This document shows, one piece after another, positions 33,926 through 47,700 of a DNA stretch of 64,000 bases; within the stretch, counting starts at the first letter, position 1; every line of letters begins with the position of its first letter. A program made the translations under genes and the position numbers. The stretch is from Alitta virens. Its lineage: Eukaryota > Annelida > Polychaeta > Phyllodocida > Nereididae. The stretch spans positions 17,628,155 through 17,692,154 of the forward strand of contig OW028573.1 of assembly GCA_932294295.1 (NCBI GenBank), in the 5' to 3' direction. A model generated the notes under the pieces. That model made no database searches, had not been told where the DNA came from, and was given only the letters and a program-made list of their open reading frames with translations.

Positions 33926-36900
33926 CACAGAGCTGGGTTCCCACAAGACGATGAGCAGCACAGGCACGAGGAAGCAACCTCCCCCAGCACCCCATGGGCT
34001 TTTTCCTGCAGCAGCAGCAGCAGCAGCAGCAGCAGCTAGGACAGGAGGGTAAAAGCTGCACCACCAGTTCCCTGTGCTTGTCCAGATTTAGTTTATCAAC
34101 ACAACAATGGCCGTTCTATAAGGGAGTACTTGGTAACCACAAGTTGCATTGTTGCTGGCCATGATATATTGGGAGTGCTCGGAGGTGGCATCTGGTGGAC
34201 TCCCACGGGTGCCTTGCAAGCAGGGACGCTTTTAGCATCATCTTCGTCACAGCGTCTCAGAGCAAAAACCTCATGAGAACTCAACATCTTATCTTATAAT
34301 TCCATCTCATGAGCAGAAAAAGACAAGCGTCTCTTATTCAATTCTATTTAGCAAATTTTACAATCAGTTAAAAACCTCAGGACACAGATGTTGAAGTGAA
34401 CTGCGATTGAATCGTGTGGACATGAAGCATATGTTCACAAACCATTGCAATTTGCCATTAACACATGTTGTGTTTAGTTATTGGATTGATTTCACAAATC
34501 AAACAAGACCATTAGGCACAGGTAGAAAACGAAAATATAGCCATGCAGCATACGAAATTCCAGTCACAAAATGAGCGATTAACGAGCAATGGTGTCATCA
34601 ATCCATTGACCACATCCTGACTTTGGTTTTGATTTCAGTACTATAATTATCGGTCAGGTCAGAATTGAGCCGGGAAATTATTGAACCCCTGATGGCCGGA
34701 AATAACATCTTCCAGGCAACATAATGGCTCCAGATTTGTTTATTTGTTTCTCATTGCGTAATATGATCAATTCTTGATTTTTCCCACCCAATCAGCTGTC
34801 GTGGTTAAGCGAAAAGAGTGGTGTGGACTCACAAACCTAACCAGCAGATTGTTTGCAACACTCCGATGACACTGAGTACTGAGCACTAAAGGCCTAAGCC
34901 GAAAGAGTGAATTCTGTTATTATGCTTTTTCACTGCTTCAACCAAACCTTTAATAGAGCAGATTTTAATTGGCACTTGACAATTAAAATTCTGCAAAATA
35001 TAAATAAATCGCTAAGATGGGGTCGTATAATACCCCGAATTTTCCCTTTTACTTCATCATTACATCCGTCATAGAAAGTGGGATCAAATATATTATGCAG
35101 ATTAATTGTTTGTAAAAATTAAATTCCCATTGGGAATAGCAAGTGTTACATTACACGGCTTACTGTCACAGATAACTACTTTTTTTTAAAGCATGCTCAA
35201 ATTGCGTTCATTCTGCTTGGTAAAGCAATGTTAATATGGGAATAAAATATGGAACACCCTAATTTGGAATTGGGTGCACAAATGTTCAAAGTATAACTGA
35301 ATCCTCCAAATTAATTCTTCTCTTTATTATAAGCCTTTCGTTTATGCTGTTTGCGAATTTAATGAACACACTACTTACTTACAAGCTATTCAATGACATG
35401 AATTAAGGTGCCTAGATATAACACTAATATATAATTTACCCCAAAACACTGTATAAACAATTTCCATCACTAAATGACTGCAGATCTGTGTCTGCAGGGT
35501 AAAATAGAAAGGTCTGTCTACGGCTGGAGCAGCAGTTCTAGCAGCCATTGCAGGGCCCTGTAAGCTGTTGGAGTGGCTGGATCTAGCGTGTAGAGCCATT
35601 GATTACTGTGAGAAATTCTCTGTTTGATACAAGTGTTTCGTGTCCTCCATTCTCCATCGATCCAACCTCTTTTTACAATATACTCTAATCACACTTCGCA
35701 GTTGTTAACTCCCCCAAAAAGCATTTGTCTAATCCTCTTAATGTATAGCACTTAGAAAAGTCAGGAGTGTTGGCAAAGTGTATTAGTTTATAAGGGAGTG
35801 TTTTTAGTACAGACAACAGAATCAAAATCAAGACTAAAAGCTAAACCTGGCAGCCGCGTAGTATAATGTACACTGAACTATTTTATATATGTGATAAAAA
35901 AATGCTTTAAGAACATAAGATATATGCATTATGCATTCATTAAACAAGATATTAAATCTGACATAAATGTATGATATATCATTTTAGAATATTTACAATT
36001 TACAACCAATTGGATAAACCAGATACCCTGAGTCAGGACCAAGTCTACAAGGGTTCAATCAATTGGATGTTCTGATATATAACCATAACAAAAATTGTAC
36101 CAAGAATTATTAGGTTATATAATTTTTTTAAAGCCAGTTTTGATAATTTGTCTTATTTATCTGTGTGCCTTGATGGGCAGATTTTTCTGGACGTTTTGGC
36201 CAGTCTCTATGATGGGATATCATAATTATTCAACAGTTTATTGCATAACTACCTTCCTGTGAGGAACAAAATGAGTTAGATAAGAAGACTTTGAAGTCAA
36301 GCGAGCAGCATCATTCAGCATCACTCAGCATCACTCATGTGCAAGGTGTCAAGTCTCCTTGGTGACCAGGGGCATGATGGGAGATGGGAAAAGAGCACGT
36401 GCACGTGTTGCTAGGAGACTGACCACCTCCTGCTTGGGGGTCATTGCTTGGGGGTCATCTTCATGGTCAACTGGGTGAGGCAAGTTAAAACCAACATGGT
36501 GTAAAGCTTTTGTAAAGCCTTTGAGTGTGACTTCAAATATTTTGAAAGTATAAGGTATTTTCAAAGGAATCTTAAAGCAAGGGCTTTGCATTGCTGTCGA
36601 TTTATCATTGTAATAACAAGCCACTTTGAAACCGTCGAAAATGTTATAAACAATTGAACGTATGGAGGCACAGGGTTCTGACAAACAAAGTCACCAATTG
36701 AGGATATTATCAATTTACCATGCTGATAAATGTTTTAAGATTACTAAAATAAAAGTTGCGGATACGATGGGCCAATATATCGAATGAAATTAGATTAATT
36801 GATGAAATGTCTCGATCCTTTCATTAATAATTACTCATTATACAAATTAGCTTTGCAATGTTGGCAACGTTTTCATGTGGTGCAATTTTTTGTCTTCACT

Positions 36901-38420
36901 CTTCGACAATATATTACAAAAAACTTAAGTAAAATTATTTTAAACAACAGAATATCCGAAAGTAAACTGGTGGTCAACATTAACTTCAAGAACAATTTTT
37001 GTAAAATTTGTAAAAAAAAAAAGTACCTCTAAATATCTTCAATTGGAGAGTATAAATTATTGTCAGCCAAATGAGTGACCTCACACTCCACCACCCAATG
37101 TGTGTAACAGCCTGAAATGGTCACAAGACACTTATGACTAATTGTCTAATAAGTGGTGATGATGATATGGTAGAAATGAAAGGTCACTTTTGCTGAGGGC
37201 CCAAAGATGGCGTCTGCTCATTATGTTTCATGATACCTTTAATCCTAGTTGGTCAAATATTGACGGTGCCTGGCCAGGTAAGGTCCGCTGACTGGGCAGT
37301 GTTTGTGTCCAGTCCACATAGCCTGTTTGGTCACTTGGCTATGTTTAATTCATAGGACTAGTGCTCTGGTCTCTTGGTTCGCAGCAAACTGTCATCTGTC
37401 CCCAGGTCCTTTGAAATTCCCCTCCTCCTTTTGGCAACTTGGCCTTCCCACATGCTGGTTGCAGCACTTACAGACAGTATTAGACACAAAGCCAGTTAGT
37501 AGTAGTGGTAGGGATCTGCAATCTAAAAACAAACAGGTTGTTTTAAACCAATTAAAAAAAATAAACGTCTGCTAAACCAGGTTTTTGTGGTCAAATCGTA
37601 CAATGGGTCTCCAAGGTTCAATTACTCACTATATTTTTGTTTTACCTTCCAAATACCATTGGTTTAAATATCCAGCTTCATGGCTCATTTCACCAATTGC
37701 ATGGTAAGGTCAGCCAATATCCTGTTTGCTTTAACAAAATTTAAATACATCCTTAATTGGCCGCATATTGATAAAACAATTGATTAAAACAACCTGTTTA
37801 GAGTACGTTGTCATCGATTTCTCTAATTAATGGGGCACACCTCAATAGCAATAGGAAAAAAAGATGACAGTTATAAATTATAGTATTCAAGTTGGTATCT
37901 AGTTTTTAAAGTTATGAGTAGTAATATTATACTAAAGAAATTATAGTTAACCACCGAAGAAAACGAAATACTGCTGTTGTCTTTGGTTGTGTTGATTCTG
38001 GCACGAGAAGACAGGTGAAGAATGTGGCACAGAAGCAGCCACTGAAAGAGATAGTGCCAGGGTCGTGTGTGTTATCTTTAGTCCAAGTTCCTGACCAAAC
38101 ACTGACCGCCAAGTTTTATCATAGAACAAACGAGAGCCGTGTCCAAGCAATGTAATGAGGGCTCAATTGCATGTTAATTTGCTGGTAATTAATATTTGTG
38201 GCCAGATATAGGATAGTACTTGATAAAACTGAAGGTGGACATCAAAAATATGCAAACATCATTACTGGTCAGTAATGGGATGTGGACAAACATGCTCGAT
38301 TTAACAGAACAGAGAGCAAAAAGGCTGTGGGCCTCTTCAACACAAGACCAAAGCTATGCCTGTCCTGTCAATGAATTATTAATTCTGCTTTCAATCTGTG
38401 AGAGGGGCTGTGGGTTGAGG
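33926..38420. other. Upstream region of Ptf1a, no gene
   Basis: No other exon is recognised. Candidate regulatory sites include TTTTTCCCAC with CAGCTG (34778-34798), and TGGGAAA with CACGTG (36385-36401). A tandem CATCACTCAG-type repeat lies near 36310-36335. Balanced patches lie at about 34100-34300, 36340-36500 and 37060-37470. The rest is AT-rich. Confidence 0.45.
34008..34036. repeat. GCA/CTG trinucleotide repeat
   Basis: About ten GCA units, just upstream of Ptf1a and outside its coding sequence. Confidence 0.95.
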
Positions 38421-38900
38421 GCCTGAAACACGAGAGGTCACCTGGTGCGTCCCACTGACCTCCATCCCTTTGATGCGGTGATAAGCGCAAGGGACACCTT
38501 CAACTCGGACACTAGGACCAGACGTGGACAGCGCCCTGATTAACCCATCCCTTTGATGACCACACCTAGTCTTTCAGAGAACAATGGCGATTGTCATCAG
38601 CCTCGGTTTGGTGGGCAAAACAAGCTGAAATTGATGCCTCTCTGCACCCTTTTTGCCCCACCAGACACTGCAGTCCGATCCGCACAAATAAACAGGGGCT
38701 CATTAACACTCATGCCACGTTGACCACTTAGCCACAGGGTATCTCACTACTTTACTCGAATAGAAGCCGGAGGCTTTTTTCAGCCAGCTTTCCTCGGCCA
38801 ATAATGGAAACTGCCTCTCTTATAGACCCGCCCTGTTGTCCAATAAATAGGACGGCCATTTTCAGCATCATAAACGTTTATTCAATTATTATCGAGAGCC
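38421..38900. promoter_or_regulatory. Candidate enhancer upstream of Ptf1a
   Basis: Balanced, non-repetitive DNA about 4.7 kb upstream of the Ptf1a start. It contains CACCTG-GTGCG-TCCCAC (38439-38455), which resembles a PTF1 bipartite site with one mismatch in the RBP-J half. It also has two CATCCCTTTGATG copies (TCF/LEF cores at 38467-38474 and 38549-38556) and a SOX-type AACAATGG near 38581. Function is inferred from motif clustering only. Confidence 0.35.
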
Positions 38901-39016
38901 TCTGAAGCACCAGCATAAAAAGGTGCAGACTTAAAAGTCAAAGCAACAGATGACACCAATTACACTAACAATGTCGTACCCAAAGAGAGGAAAAACAGGA
39001 CATAAAAAGCATTAAT

Positions 39017-39050
39017 CAGACAGACAGACAGACAGACGGACAGACAGACA
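39017..39050. repeat. CAGA microsatellite
   Basis: Imperfect CAGA run with one CGGA unit. A poly-A and TA/AAT run follows at about 39080-39120. Confidence 0.9.
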
Positions 39051-42000
39051 AAGAGACACAATAAACACATGTATTTATTTAAAAAAAAAAAATATATATA
39101 TATAATAATAATAATAATACAAAGTAAAATAAAAATTTAAGGGAAAATTATAATAATACGTTTTGTTATTTGTCCTTATTGTTGGGGGATCTCCCAAAGG
39201 CCGCTGGGAGACCACCCCAAGGAAAGATATAGCTGGAACTCCTGACTCCCCTAACTATTGGTGGCTGATAACTTATTACTTTCAGTATATGCAAACCTAT
39301 ATCGTTCTATATATGTGGAAGAAAGAGGGTGCTAAAATAGAGGATAGTGCGTTTTCATTTAAATATCTATTATATGAGTTACACAAGGATTTCCTAAAAG
39401 TCATGAAGCAGAAAAGACCACAGGGAAACGCAGGGGAAGGCGGACCAATAAGAGGTACTGTATTTGGTGGAATATAAGAACTAAGGTCAATAAGAGCACA
39501 TTGCTATTGAATACATTTGATCCTCTTGTGTCATGACTATGGACATTTGCATTACGAATGAATAAATTGGTGAGAAAATTTGATGGATAAGTGCGATTTA
39601 AGCTTTGAAGTTCATGCTTTAATAACACTCTTCATAAAAACCAATTTTGAATTGATTTTTGATTGATGCCAGGAGAAGGCTGATTGATAACCACGTAGGC
39701 TGTCACAACAAGGAAGAGCAATTGAAATGCCACCATGTAATCTATCTCAGGTGAAATCTCACAAGGTTATTCATTAAACGCCTCAATAAAACATGGAGTG
39801 CCCCAATCAATGTGAACTGAGGGGTGACTGAGGGGGATTCAGGGGGGAGAGGGGTAGGCATTGATGGACAGACGGTTTTTGGGGCTGGTTTACTTCATGC
39901 CTGGTCGAGCATGGTACCTGAACAGTACTTATCATCCAGCACCTTTCAGTGGGCCCTTTGATTCGTCTGCCGTTTTCAACGATCACAGAAACTGCTCCAC
40001 AAATTGTCCATAAAAAAAGAGAACACGGTTGAAATGAGTAACTGGTAATTAGTCTGGTGGAGCATGATAGGCTGGGCCTAAAGCAGAATGGCAAGAACAG
40101 AAGCAGCAGCAGCATCAGGGGAGGGGAGCAAGTCAGTGGCCATATGGCAGGTTTTGCATCATTTATCAAGTGCCATTTTGTGCTTAACGTCTTGTAAGTG
40201 GCATTGCACACCTGATCGCCTTGTGATTATGGACCTCCATGCTTCTAATGAGCTGAAACGGCCTGAATGGAATAAAGGTGGAGAATGGAAGAAACAGCGC
40301 GTGCCAACCTGCAAGAAACGACAGGGGGCAGCACATTGGAGGGTGTGTGCTCCAGCAAAGGGGTGGTTCACGGTGGGGTGGGGTTGGCTTGCAATTCCGT
40401 GCTACCTAATGCTAACTGTATATTGATATATAGGTACCTGGTAATAGCTGGTATATCATACTATGAAATTTGACAGTCTCTCCAAGAGGCATAAACTACC
40501 ATCCGCAAGTAAAGCTACTGCATCATACAACAACCATCCGCAGTGGAAGTGATGGTGCTTAACCAAAGGACAATTGCTGTTCTGGAAGAAAGAAAAAGTG
40601 AAAGCATTCTGATGAGAACTCTGCACAAACTTAGTTTTGTATGTAGTATCTTGGTTTCCTTTACTTTGTAATGTTCAAGAATGTATAGTTACGCTCAGAT
40701 GGTCTACTTAGTCAAACAATGGTGCATGTTGCCAAAAACCAAAGCATCACCACAGTGAAAGAAGAAAAATGTGCAATACTAAATATAAAAAACCCAAGCC
40801 ACATGGCACAAGCAAAAACTTTGTTTTTACTTCAGTTCGTGCAAGCAAGTAATACATTATGCACAATGTTTTGATACCTATGAACTTGGTGTGTCATTTG
40901 CAAGCAATGCCAAGCAGCCATCTCAGTTGTTAGCTTGACATTCTTGGCACAGAGAATACCATGTATTGAGTAATTGAAAATAAAGCTCTGGTCGAAATTC
41001 GGATTTGATATTTAGGCAAACATGTCATGTCACGTCTTTACAGCTTCAGGCTACACTTGCCTCAGTTTGGATGGGCCAAATGCTGGATGTGTTCCAAGGA
41101 ACGAACTGGTAAATTTGATTATTTTAACCAGGTGATTCCTGGCAGGGATGCTGCTTTTTTTTCAGAAGCGTGAAAGGTTTGTTTTGACAATGGGTTTGGC
41201 CATCATTTTATGACATTCTGGGGTGGCAAGACAATTGTCAATGCATGTACTAAAAATGCCATAAAATGTACATTTCTGTGTCATTTCTTCTTTAATTTCA
41301 CAAAATTAGGTGTAATTAACATATCTGAACACTTTTAAGTTGAGCTTTTCCATGAAACCTGAGACAGACAGCTGTAAGGAGAGACGGCAAGTAGCGAATG
41401 CGAGTCAAAATGGCAGGTGAAAGATGAGGCTCGGCCTGGCAGTCAAATGACAGTTGAAACCAGGGCCAAAAATCTCCGTGCAACATAATGGGAGGCTGGT
41501 ATCACAGCAGATGCTGGTCATGATACAAATCTCTAGAAACCAAATTGAAATGCATACCCACTGTAGTCCCTTGTTATTCAAATTTAAGGATAACTCCATA
41601 ATCTTTGGATAACAGAGACTATATCTCGGCCTAAAGGGAACGGAGAAATTATTGGGAATTATTTGTATGAAACTTAATCAAATCTTAAAGGAGTAGACCA
41701 GACTACAGTCTTAAAGGCTAGTAAAACAGGCAGACTTTATGGATTGCAAAATCTCTGTTCTACCAGTTATGTTACCAATAAATTTGATAATGCAGAAAAC
41801 TGTTCATATTGTAAAATAAATGGGCTCTAAAGTCTTTGTACAAAAATGATCGGCTCAAAAGTGCCCAGAACACATCTTCAGCAATCATGTAGAAGAAAAG
41901 TAACCCATGAAGTCTGAGGTGGACAGTTATCGGTGGACAGTTATCGGTCAGTTGTGTTTTCAGGCTGTCCAGGGTTAGGCACATTGTTCATAAGAAATGG

Positions 42001-42156
42001 ACCTCAAAATTCTCCAGAATGCATCTTCAGCAAAAGTGATAGGACCGTGATGAGGGAGTGATATGATCACTTAATTGTGACATGAAGGGTGATGACGTCG
42101 CGGTCACGTTGCAGATAACGCTTGTCCTCACAGCGTCGTCCGTCGTCGTGACAATA

Positions 42157-42172
42157 CATGACGCGCGTCATG
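42157..42172. promoter_or_regulatory. 16-bp CpG palindrome with bZIP-like halves
   Basis: CATGACGCGCGTCATG is a perfect palindrome. TGACGTCG (CRE-like) lies about 65 bp to its left. The surrounding 100 bp are unusually CpG-dense. Confidence 0.35.
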
Positions 42173-43788
42173 ACACAATGAACGTGTACTTCGCACTGTC
42201 AGGACCATGGGTCGCCAGTGGCCGCCTCATGACACGATAGATAGACAATGTCGTCGCGTGCAGGAGACGGGGACACGCTCAGCATTCAGAAATGCCATCA
42301 AAATACGTCCACAGTTTGTATTTTCACAGCACAAATGCCTTTCAAATGAACTGCATTCAACGTCCACTGTGCACTATATCCAAACTCTTCCTTTTGAATA
42401 TCCCAGGACCGTAGAACAATTGAACGATTGTCTTTTGATTGTCATAAACCCATTGCTCTTTGTTATCTGTCAAAAGCAAGTTTATGAATGGCGACCATTG
42501 TGCCCAGGAATCAAGCACTCTCACAAACTGCCAATTAATACCAGAAAAGTTACCAAAAAAAAAAAAAAAAGGCATGGAAGTTGTTTAAACTTCGCAGACC
42601 ATAAACCATGAGAGGTAGACAGATATGACATTGATTGATGCAGCTGGTGGTGGATTTATGCATGGGCTTATTTCATGAGATTGATGAAAACTAGGGCCTC
42701 ACGAGTGGTGCAATCTAGGATCTGGAACTCAGATAAGACTGATTGCAAAATGATTGGTGACACAGCAGACCCTTGATTCAACCCTGTGCAATTATTGGTA
42801 ACCCGGCTAAATGTAATACTCTGAATGACAGGTAATTGTTAGGATTTAGCATGTTCTGCAAGAAATTGTGAGGTAATTTGTAGCGGGGTGTCATGTCCAG
42901 TGACGCGGAAAGACACACTGGACTGTTATAATTGTCTTAGGAGGGTGTAATGGTGGGCAACTCACGCCAGTGCGGTAGCTGATCAGCTCTGACGTATTGC
43001 CACGACAATTAAATTGCCCTGCGCGTTGTCATAGCAATAATCTCTCCCAACAGTGTTAACATGACAGTCGACTCAACAGCCTTCTATTACTAACGCCATA
43101 AATCTCTCACCTAGTCCCGTGTTTATAAAATAAAGTGGTAGATTCGAGGGCTGATAACGACACACTGCATTTATCAAGCAGAAGTCATAATTTATCACAC
43201 CTAAACTAGGCATTTGAGCAGTCTGGCTTTGGTATTGCAAAATGCAGTCCCTGCTTCTGTTAAACCACGACACAAAATGTATTTTACAAGCAAAAAAAAA
43301 GAAGAATATAATAATCGTTGCATGAATCATGATTTGTAATTGAAACTTTTTACCGGAAAATATTTGGGCAGGAAGTCTCATTTGGTAATCAGAGTGATTA
43401 TTTGCCCATAAAAACAAAATTGACATTGAATACAAAGCTGTTTTGCCTTGATCACCAAAACGAACATCATTACATTTGGTCAATGTGATTGTGATGGTAC
43501 TGATAACCATGCAACCAATGTCATGTGACTAATAAGGACATGGTAGGGCTGAAATAAATACAGTGGAACTCTCCACTTACAGTCAATTTCATAGAATTGG
43601 AAAGTAAACATCGTAGAGGACGTCAAGTGAATCTAAGAGTCCCATTGGTTAGACAATCCCTGCAGGACCATCACTGGAATCATAGAACTGTTGTTGCTGT
43701 CGATTTTTTCTTAAATTTCGAACTTTTTAACAGCCGCGTTGTTCAATGTAATTGCAGAGAAATGTCCTACTTCTGAGAAAATTAGGGG

Positions 43789-43979
43789 GTGGGGGCCTTG
43801 CGCACTGGTAGCACGTTGGGTTTCCAATCACTGGATCCCGGGTTCAATTCCCAGTCGAGCCGTTGGATGGCTGTTTCAGCCATCATCTCATTGCCATAGT
43901 CTCTGCCTGTCCTAATTAGTCCATCAGGTGTAGAAATACAGAAGGTAAAAGCCCTATTCCATCCACCCACCCATTTTTT
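43789..43979 (+). mobile_element. tRNA-derived SINE (family 2)
   Basis: A well-preserved tRNA-like head has box A-like CTGGTAGCACGTTGG and box B GGTTCAATTCC. A body of about 110 bp and a CCATCCACCCACCC tail follow. It could be mistaken for a tRNA, but the arms do not pair properly and it runs into a body. Confidence 0.7.
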
Positions 43980-44253
43980 AACTTAGATCATCTTGTGAAT
44001 TTCATGATCTCCTAAATTAATCAGCAATGCCAGACACTAAAGGCCATGGCAGTTGAATCCAAAACCCTAATTACTGAACTAACATTCTGAATGGAAAATC
44101 ACTGCAAACCATTTAAGCAATAAAATGCAGTGCTGTCAAAATATTAGTCTTTTTGCATAACAGTGGAGCACACGTGCTAGGTGAAGAGGCTGTAGTGAGG
44201 TGATGCAGACTTGTGCAGAAAGATGCTAAGTCAACATTTGTTCTGGACCCCAT

Positions 44254-44330
44254 GGGGTGGTATTGGAGTAGTGGTCATCTGGGGTAAGGCATTGTCCCTG
44301 TAGGGGTTAAAAACCCCAGACTGCACTGAG
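44254..44330 (+). mobile_element. Degenerate tRNA-like sequence
   Basis: TATTGGAGTAGTGGTCATC resembles a box A region, and GGGGTTAAAAACCCC sits where a T arm and box B would be. The 17-mer GGGGTAAGGCATTGTCC in it recurs at about 44489-44505. Probably a decayed SINE head. Confidence 0.4.
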
Positions 44331-44552
44331 GAACGCCAAAAAGCGTGGGGCAGGTGGAGGGGAGGGTAAGAGGGTTCTGAAATATGTCTGAGGAGCAAAT
44401 GATACTTCAATAGGCATCGTATCTAGTTTAGTTGCCCCTGGGCGTAGAGATATGATTTAGTGATGTGGACCATGCTCTGAGTAGACATTGGGGTAAGGCA
44501 TTGTCCATTCATTTTAATACAGTGTATACATTGTCCTGATGGTATACACACA

Positions 44553-44750
44553 GTTGCAAAAGGCAGACGTAATGAGATTATAAAGATTGGTTTCTACACT
44601 ATGCTACACTTGTACAGTGGTGGGATATTTTATTTTCCCAGCTTAGATACCCGAGTAAGAAGTGTCCGGACCAGGAATCGAACACATGTGGTACCTTACA
44701 GCTAACCAAGGCCTCATCCACCAGACCATGTACTCAGCACCTGTTTTGAA
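44553..44750 (-). mobile_element. tRNA-derived SINE copy (family 1)
   Basis: On the minus strand the head reads ATGGTCTGGTGGATGAGGCC (box A) and GTGTTCGATTCCTGG (box B). The body contains GCTGGGAAAATAAAATATCC and GTGTAGCATAGTGTAG, and ends with CTCATTACGTCTGCC. It is the best-preserved copy of this family in the window. Confidence 0.75.
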
Positions 44751-47700
44751 ATTAGAACATTTTGACAAATACTTTTCTTTGTCATAATACATGTCACAAA
44801 TGTCAGTAATACACTCATGACATCTAAATCAAAACACACTTAGATCTAACTTAAGTACAGAGGCCACGTCAAATATAACAGCGTTAAGACTCAACCCAGT
44901 CTGCACATTTTCTATTACATAAAACCTTGCTAATATGATTACTATAAATAGATCTAATAAAGAGGTTTTTAGTTTACGAGTTGTTGGGTAATATCAATGG
45001 GGCTAATTATTTGCTTCAAAAAGGCAAATGAAAGACCAGAAACCAGAAACCAAACTGGCATCTGTTGGGCATTTTGCTGAAACCCCTTTCAATCATCACC
45101 AACCACACCATGATTGCGTCACGCTGCTGATGATGCTGCTGCTGCTGCAGACTGACGTGACTTGGTCAAATTATTTTTTGCATCCCATGTCCATGATGAA
45201 GAGCTCGTCATCTGTGCAAACTATCTGTGTCATCATTCCAGTGCAGTGCACAATCATGAAAAACTGATTGAACATCTCTTTTATTCGCTTGAAATATCCC
45301 TGACTGGCTGTAATCACTGGCCCCACAGAACATTAGACTTCCTCTGTTTGGATCAAATCGTCAGTATCCAAGAAATATCCAGGGACCACACGCAAAATTT
45401 AACACAACCACCAACACAATCTGTTGACAAACCACTCAAATGCAGCTGCAAATGGATAAATGGATTTACATCTCTTCAAACTGATGGCAATAAATGAATA
45501 AATTCACGGATCATGGCATGAGCGGTTGTCACCTTAGCTGATGTTTTGTAACCTGGTCAATCTATGTGAATATTGTAGTCAAAAGCAGACTTAATGACAA
45601 CATAAGAAGACCGGGTGTCCACCCCATGTCTTATTTATACTCCTACAATTTGCCCAGGATTGCAGAGACGCGAAGTCAGGCAGGAGTGGTGCAAAAAATT
45701 GTAAGGTCATTATACATATACTATGGCTCGGACATGTCCAACTCAGAATAAAATCATTTGATTCAAGACAGAGCCACAGGTTCAGTATCATCTACCAGGT
45801 ATGAGTTTACAAGACATGGTCTTTTTTATTGGTTTTTTACACCTCTTATATATTTTATATTAAATTCCACTTTATGTCTTTCCACCTGAACTGGCTTTCG
45901 TAGTTTCCAATATACCATAACACACAAGTGTAGCCAATAATTATACGAAAAATGTACATATCTAAGTTAATTATTTTCACCAAATGTATTTGGTGTGAAC
46001 TTGGTGGCTCCAAGTGTCATAGGTGCGGAGAGACACGACAGCTGCTGGAAGGAGGCCAGCGCCGCCTGGTGTCTGTCTGAGGGTCACTTGTTGTGCCTTT
46101 GGAGGGCGTTGCGTCAGGGTGGCACCCCCGAAAGTCATGCAGCATGCTGGGTGCATCCAGACTGTAGCATTTTCCAAGAGACTGGCTAATCATACAGACA
46201 AGCAGGGGCCCAAGTGTGGCAGAACCATGGCTGGAAATGTCACAATCGTAACAGTCTGTTGACCACTGTACAGCTCAATGTGCTACCCTCGTTGCAACAA
46301 TTACAATTTTATTGAAATTCCCAACAGCTGTGCACTTTCAAACAGCCATTCTTGACGTTTCACTTAGCTCACTGCTTTTCACAATACAATTATTGGGTCA
46401 TAGCTGTTGCCACTTAACAGGCCCTCTGCATTTTTAAACACAACTTATAGCACTTCTTGTAACCTTATTTACAAGCTTTCTAGTGCGTTAATTTTTACTG
46501 TTGACTTTACTAACGCCTGCCAAGAGTTACAGAGCAGAAACAGAACGATTTGACAAGCATTATATTGTTTCAGATATTTTCAAAATAGGCTATTGTAAAT
46601 TCCACATAAAGCGTGGCTGTCATCTGTATGCGAAAATTGAATAGATTATATATACTGAATAAGTCATTAAGTTGGATAATTACTATTTTATGTTAGTACA
46701 CAAGAATCTCACATTGTCATCCATGCAACATCAAAACTGGAATCAAATGTCAGTATTAAAAAGGTTATTATATACCAGAACATATATATCTGTAAACACT
46801 ATATTTTATCAAATAACAACATTGTAAAACAACAATTAAATTATAACAAAATCATGGTGTTGCAACAAATACAATATATATATGTCTTAACCACAGTCAC
46901 AACAGGGTTTTGTAACATCTTCCTTATGTTTACCAAGCATAGCATGTATACATTGATTTGAAAATCATATCCTATTTTAAATTACGGTTTATTTCTCATT
47001 CATCAAACATAGCTAGCAAATATTTAAAGAAAAAACAAGTCGTTGAGTGCTTGTTAAACATTACTTCAGTGAGCAAAAAGTTGTTCAAAGGATCTTTATG
47101 CATCTGTCCTGATGATGCATCTGTCCCGGTGATCAGAAATTGATGATAAATACCCTGTGGCAATTAATTTGCTTCCTGTGGATCTATCTGTTTGGAGTTT
47201 CTCTTTCTGTTAAATTGGCCCATATTAGTGTATGGAAAATCGTTCGAGTACTGTCAATTTGTCTGTAAACAGATAACTGCGCGAGAACGAGGGGATAACA
47301 TGGTGATAACAATAGCAAAATCACACGGCGAGAATGTCTCTTTATATCTCTTTATGTGTGAAGCTACTGTGAACACAAGAGCTCAGAGATGCTCAGAACT
47401 GGCAACAAAAGAGACATGGAGAAATTAGGACTCTGTGGTCCAAGTGTACAATGAGTCTGCGGGCTCTTGATTGGCTAGTGTCCCAGTTACCTGTCCAGGT
47501 GTGTAGGCGGCTCCCTTTGATCTTCTTTGCATTAATCGCTCAAGACATCGTTCAGCTTCGCGTGTTGATAAACACAAACTTCACGTGTAATTAATGAGTT
47601 CTGAGCCAGGACAAAGCAATGAGCATGCACAACTCTCCGAGTGTCAACCTTTGATTTGCACCTGGAAATTTAGAATTCAGAAGTTGAATCATAGTACACG

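Larger units (their letters stand above)
38901..43788. other. Gene-free stretch
   Basis: No gene is recognised. It contains two ACCATCCGCA motifs 35 bp apart (40498-40507 and 40533-40542) and a 15-bp tandem duplication of GGTGGACAGTTATC near 41917-41950. A CpG-rich patch at 42080-42180 has a perfect 16-bp palindrome. Balanced patches lie at about 39780-40400 and 42840-43080. Confidence 0.45.

Noticed and set aside
33230..34052. Open frames on the + strand across Ptf1a exon 1 and its promoter
   Set aside because: They are the antisense of a strongly conserved bHLH exon and match nothing.
43789..43862. Possible functional tRNA-Gly
   Set aside because: The arms do not pair well, and the sequence continues into a SINE body without a T-run terminator.
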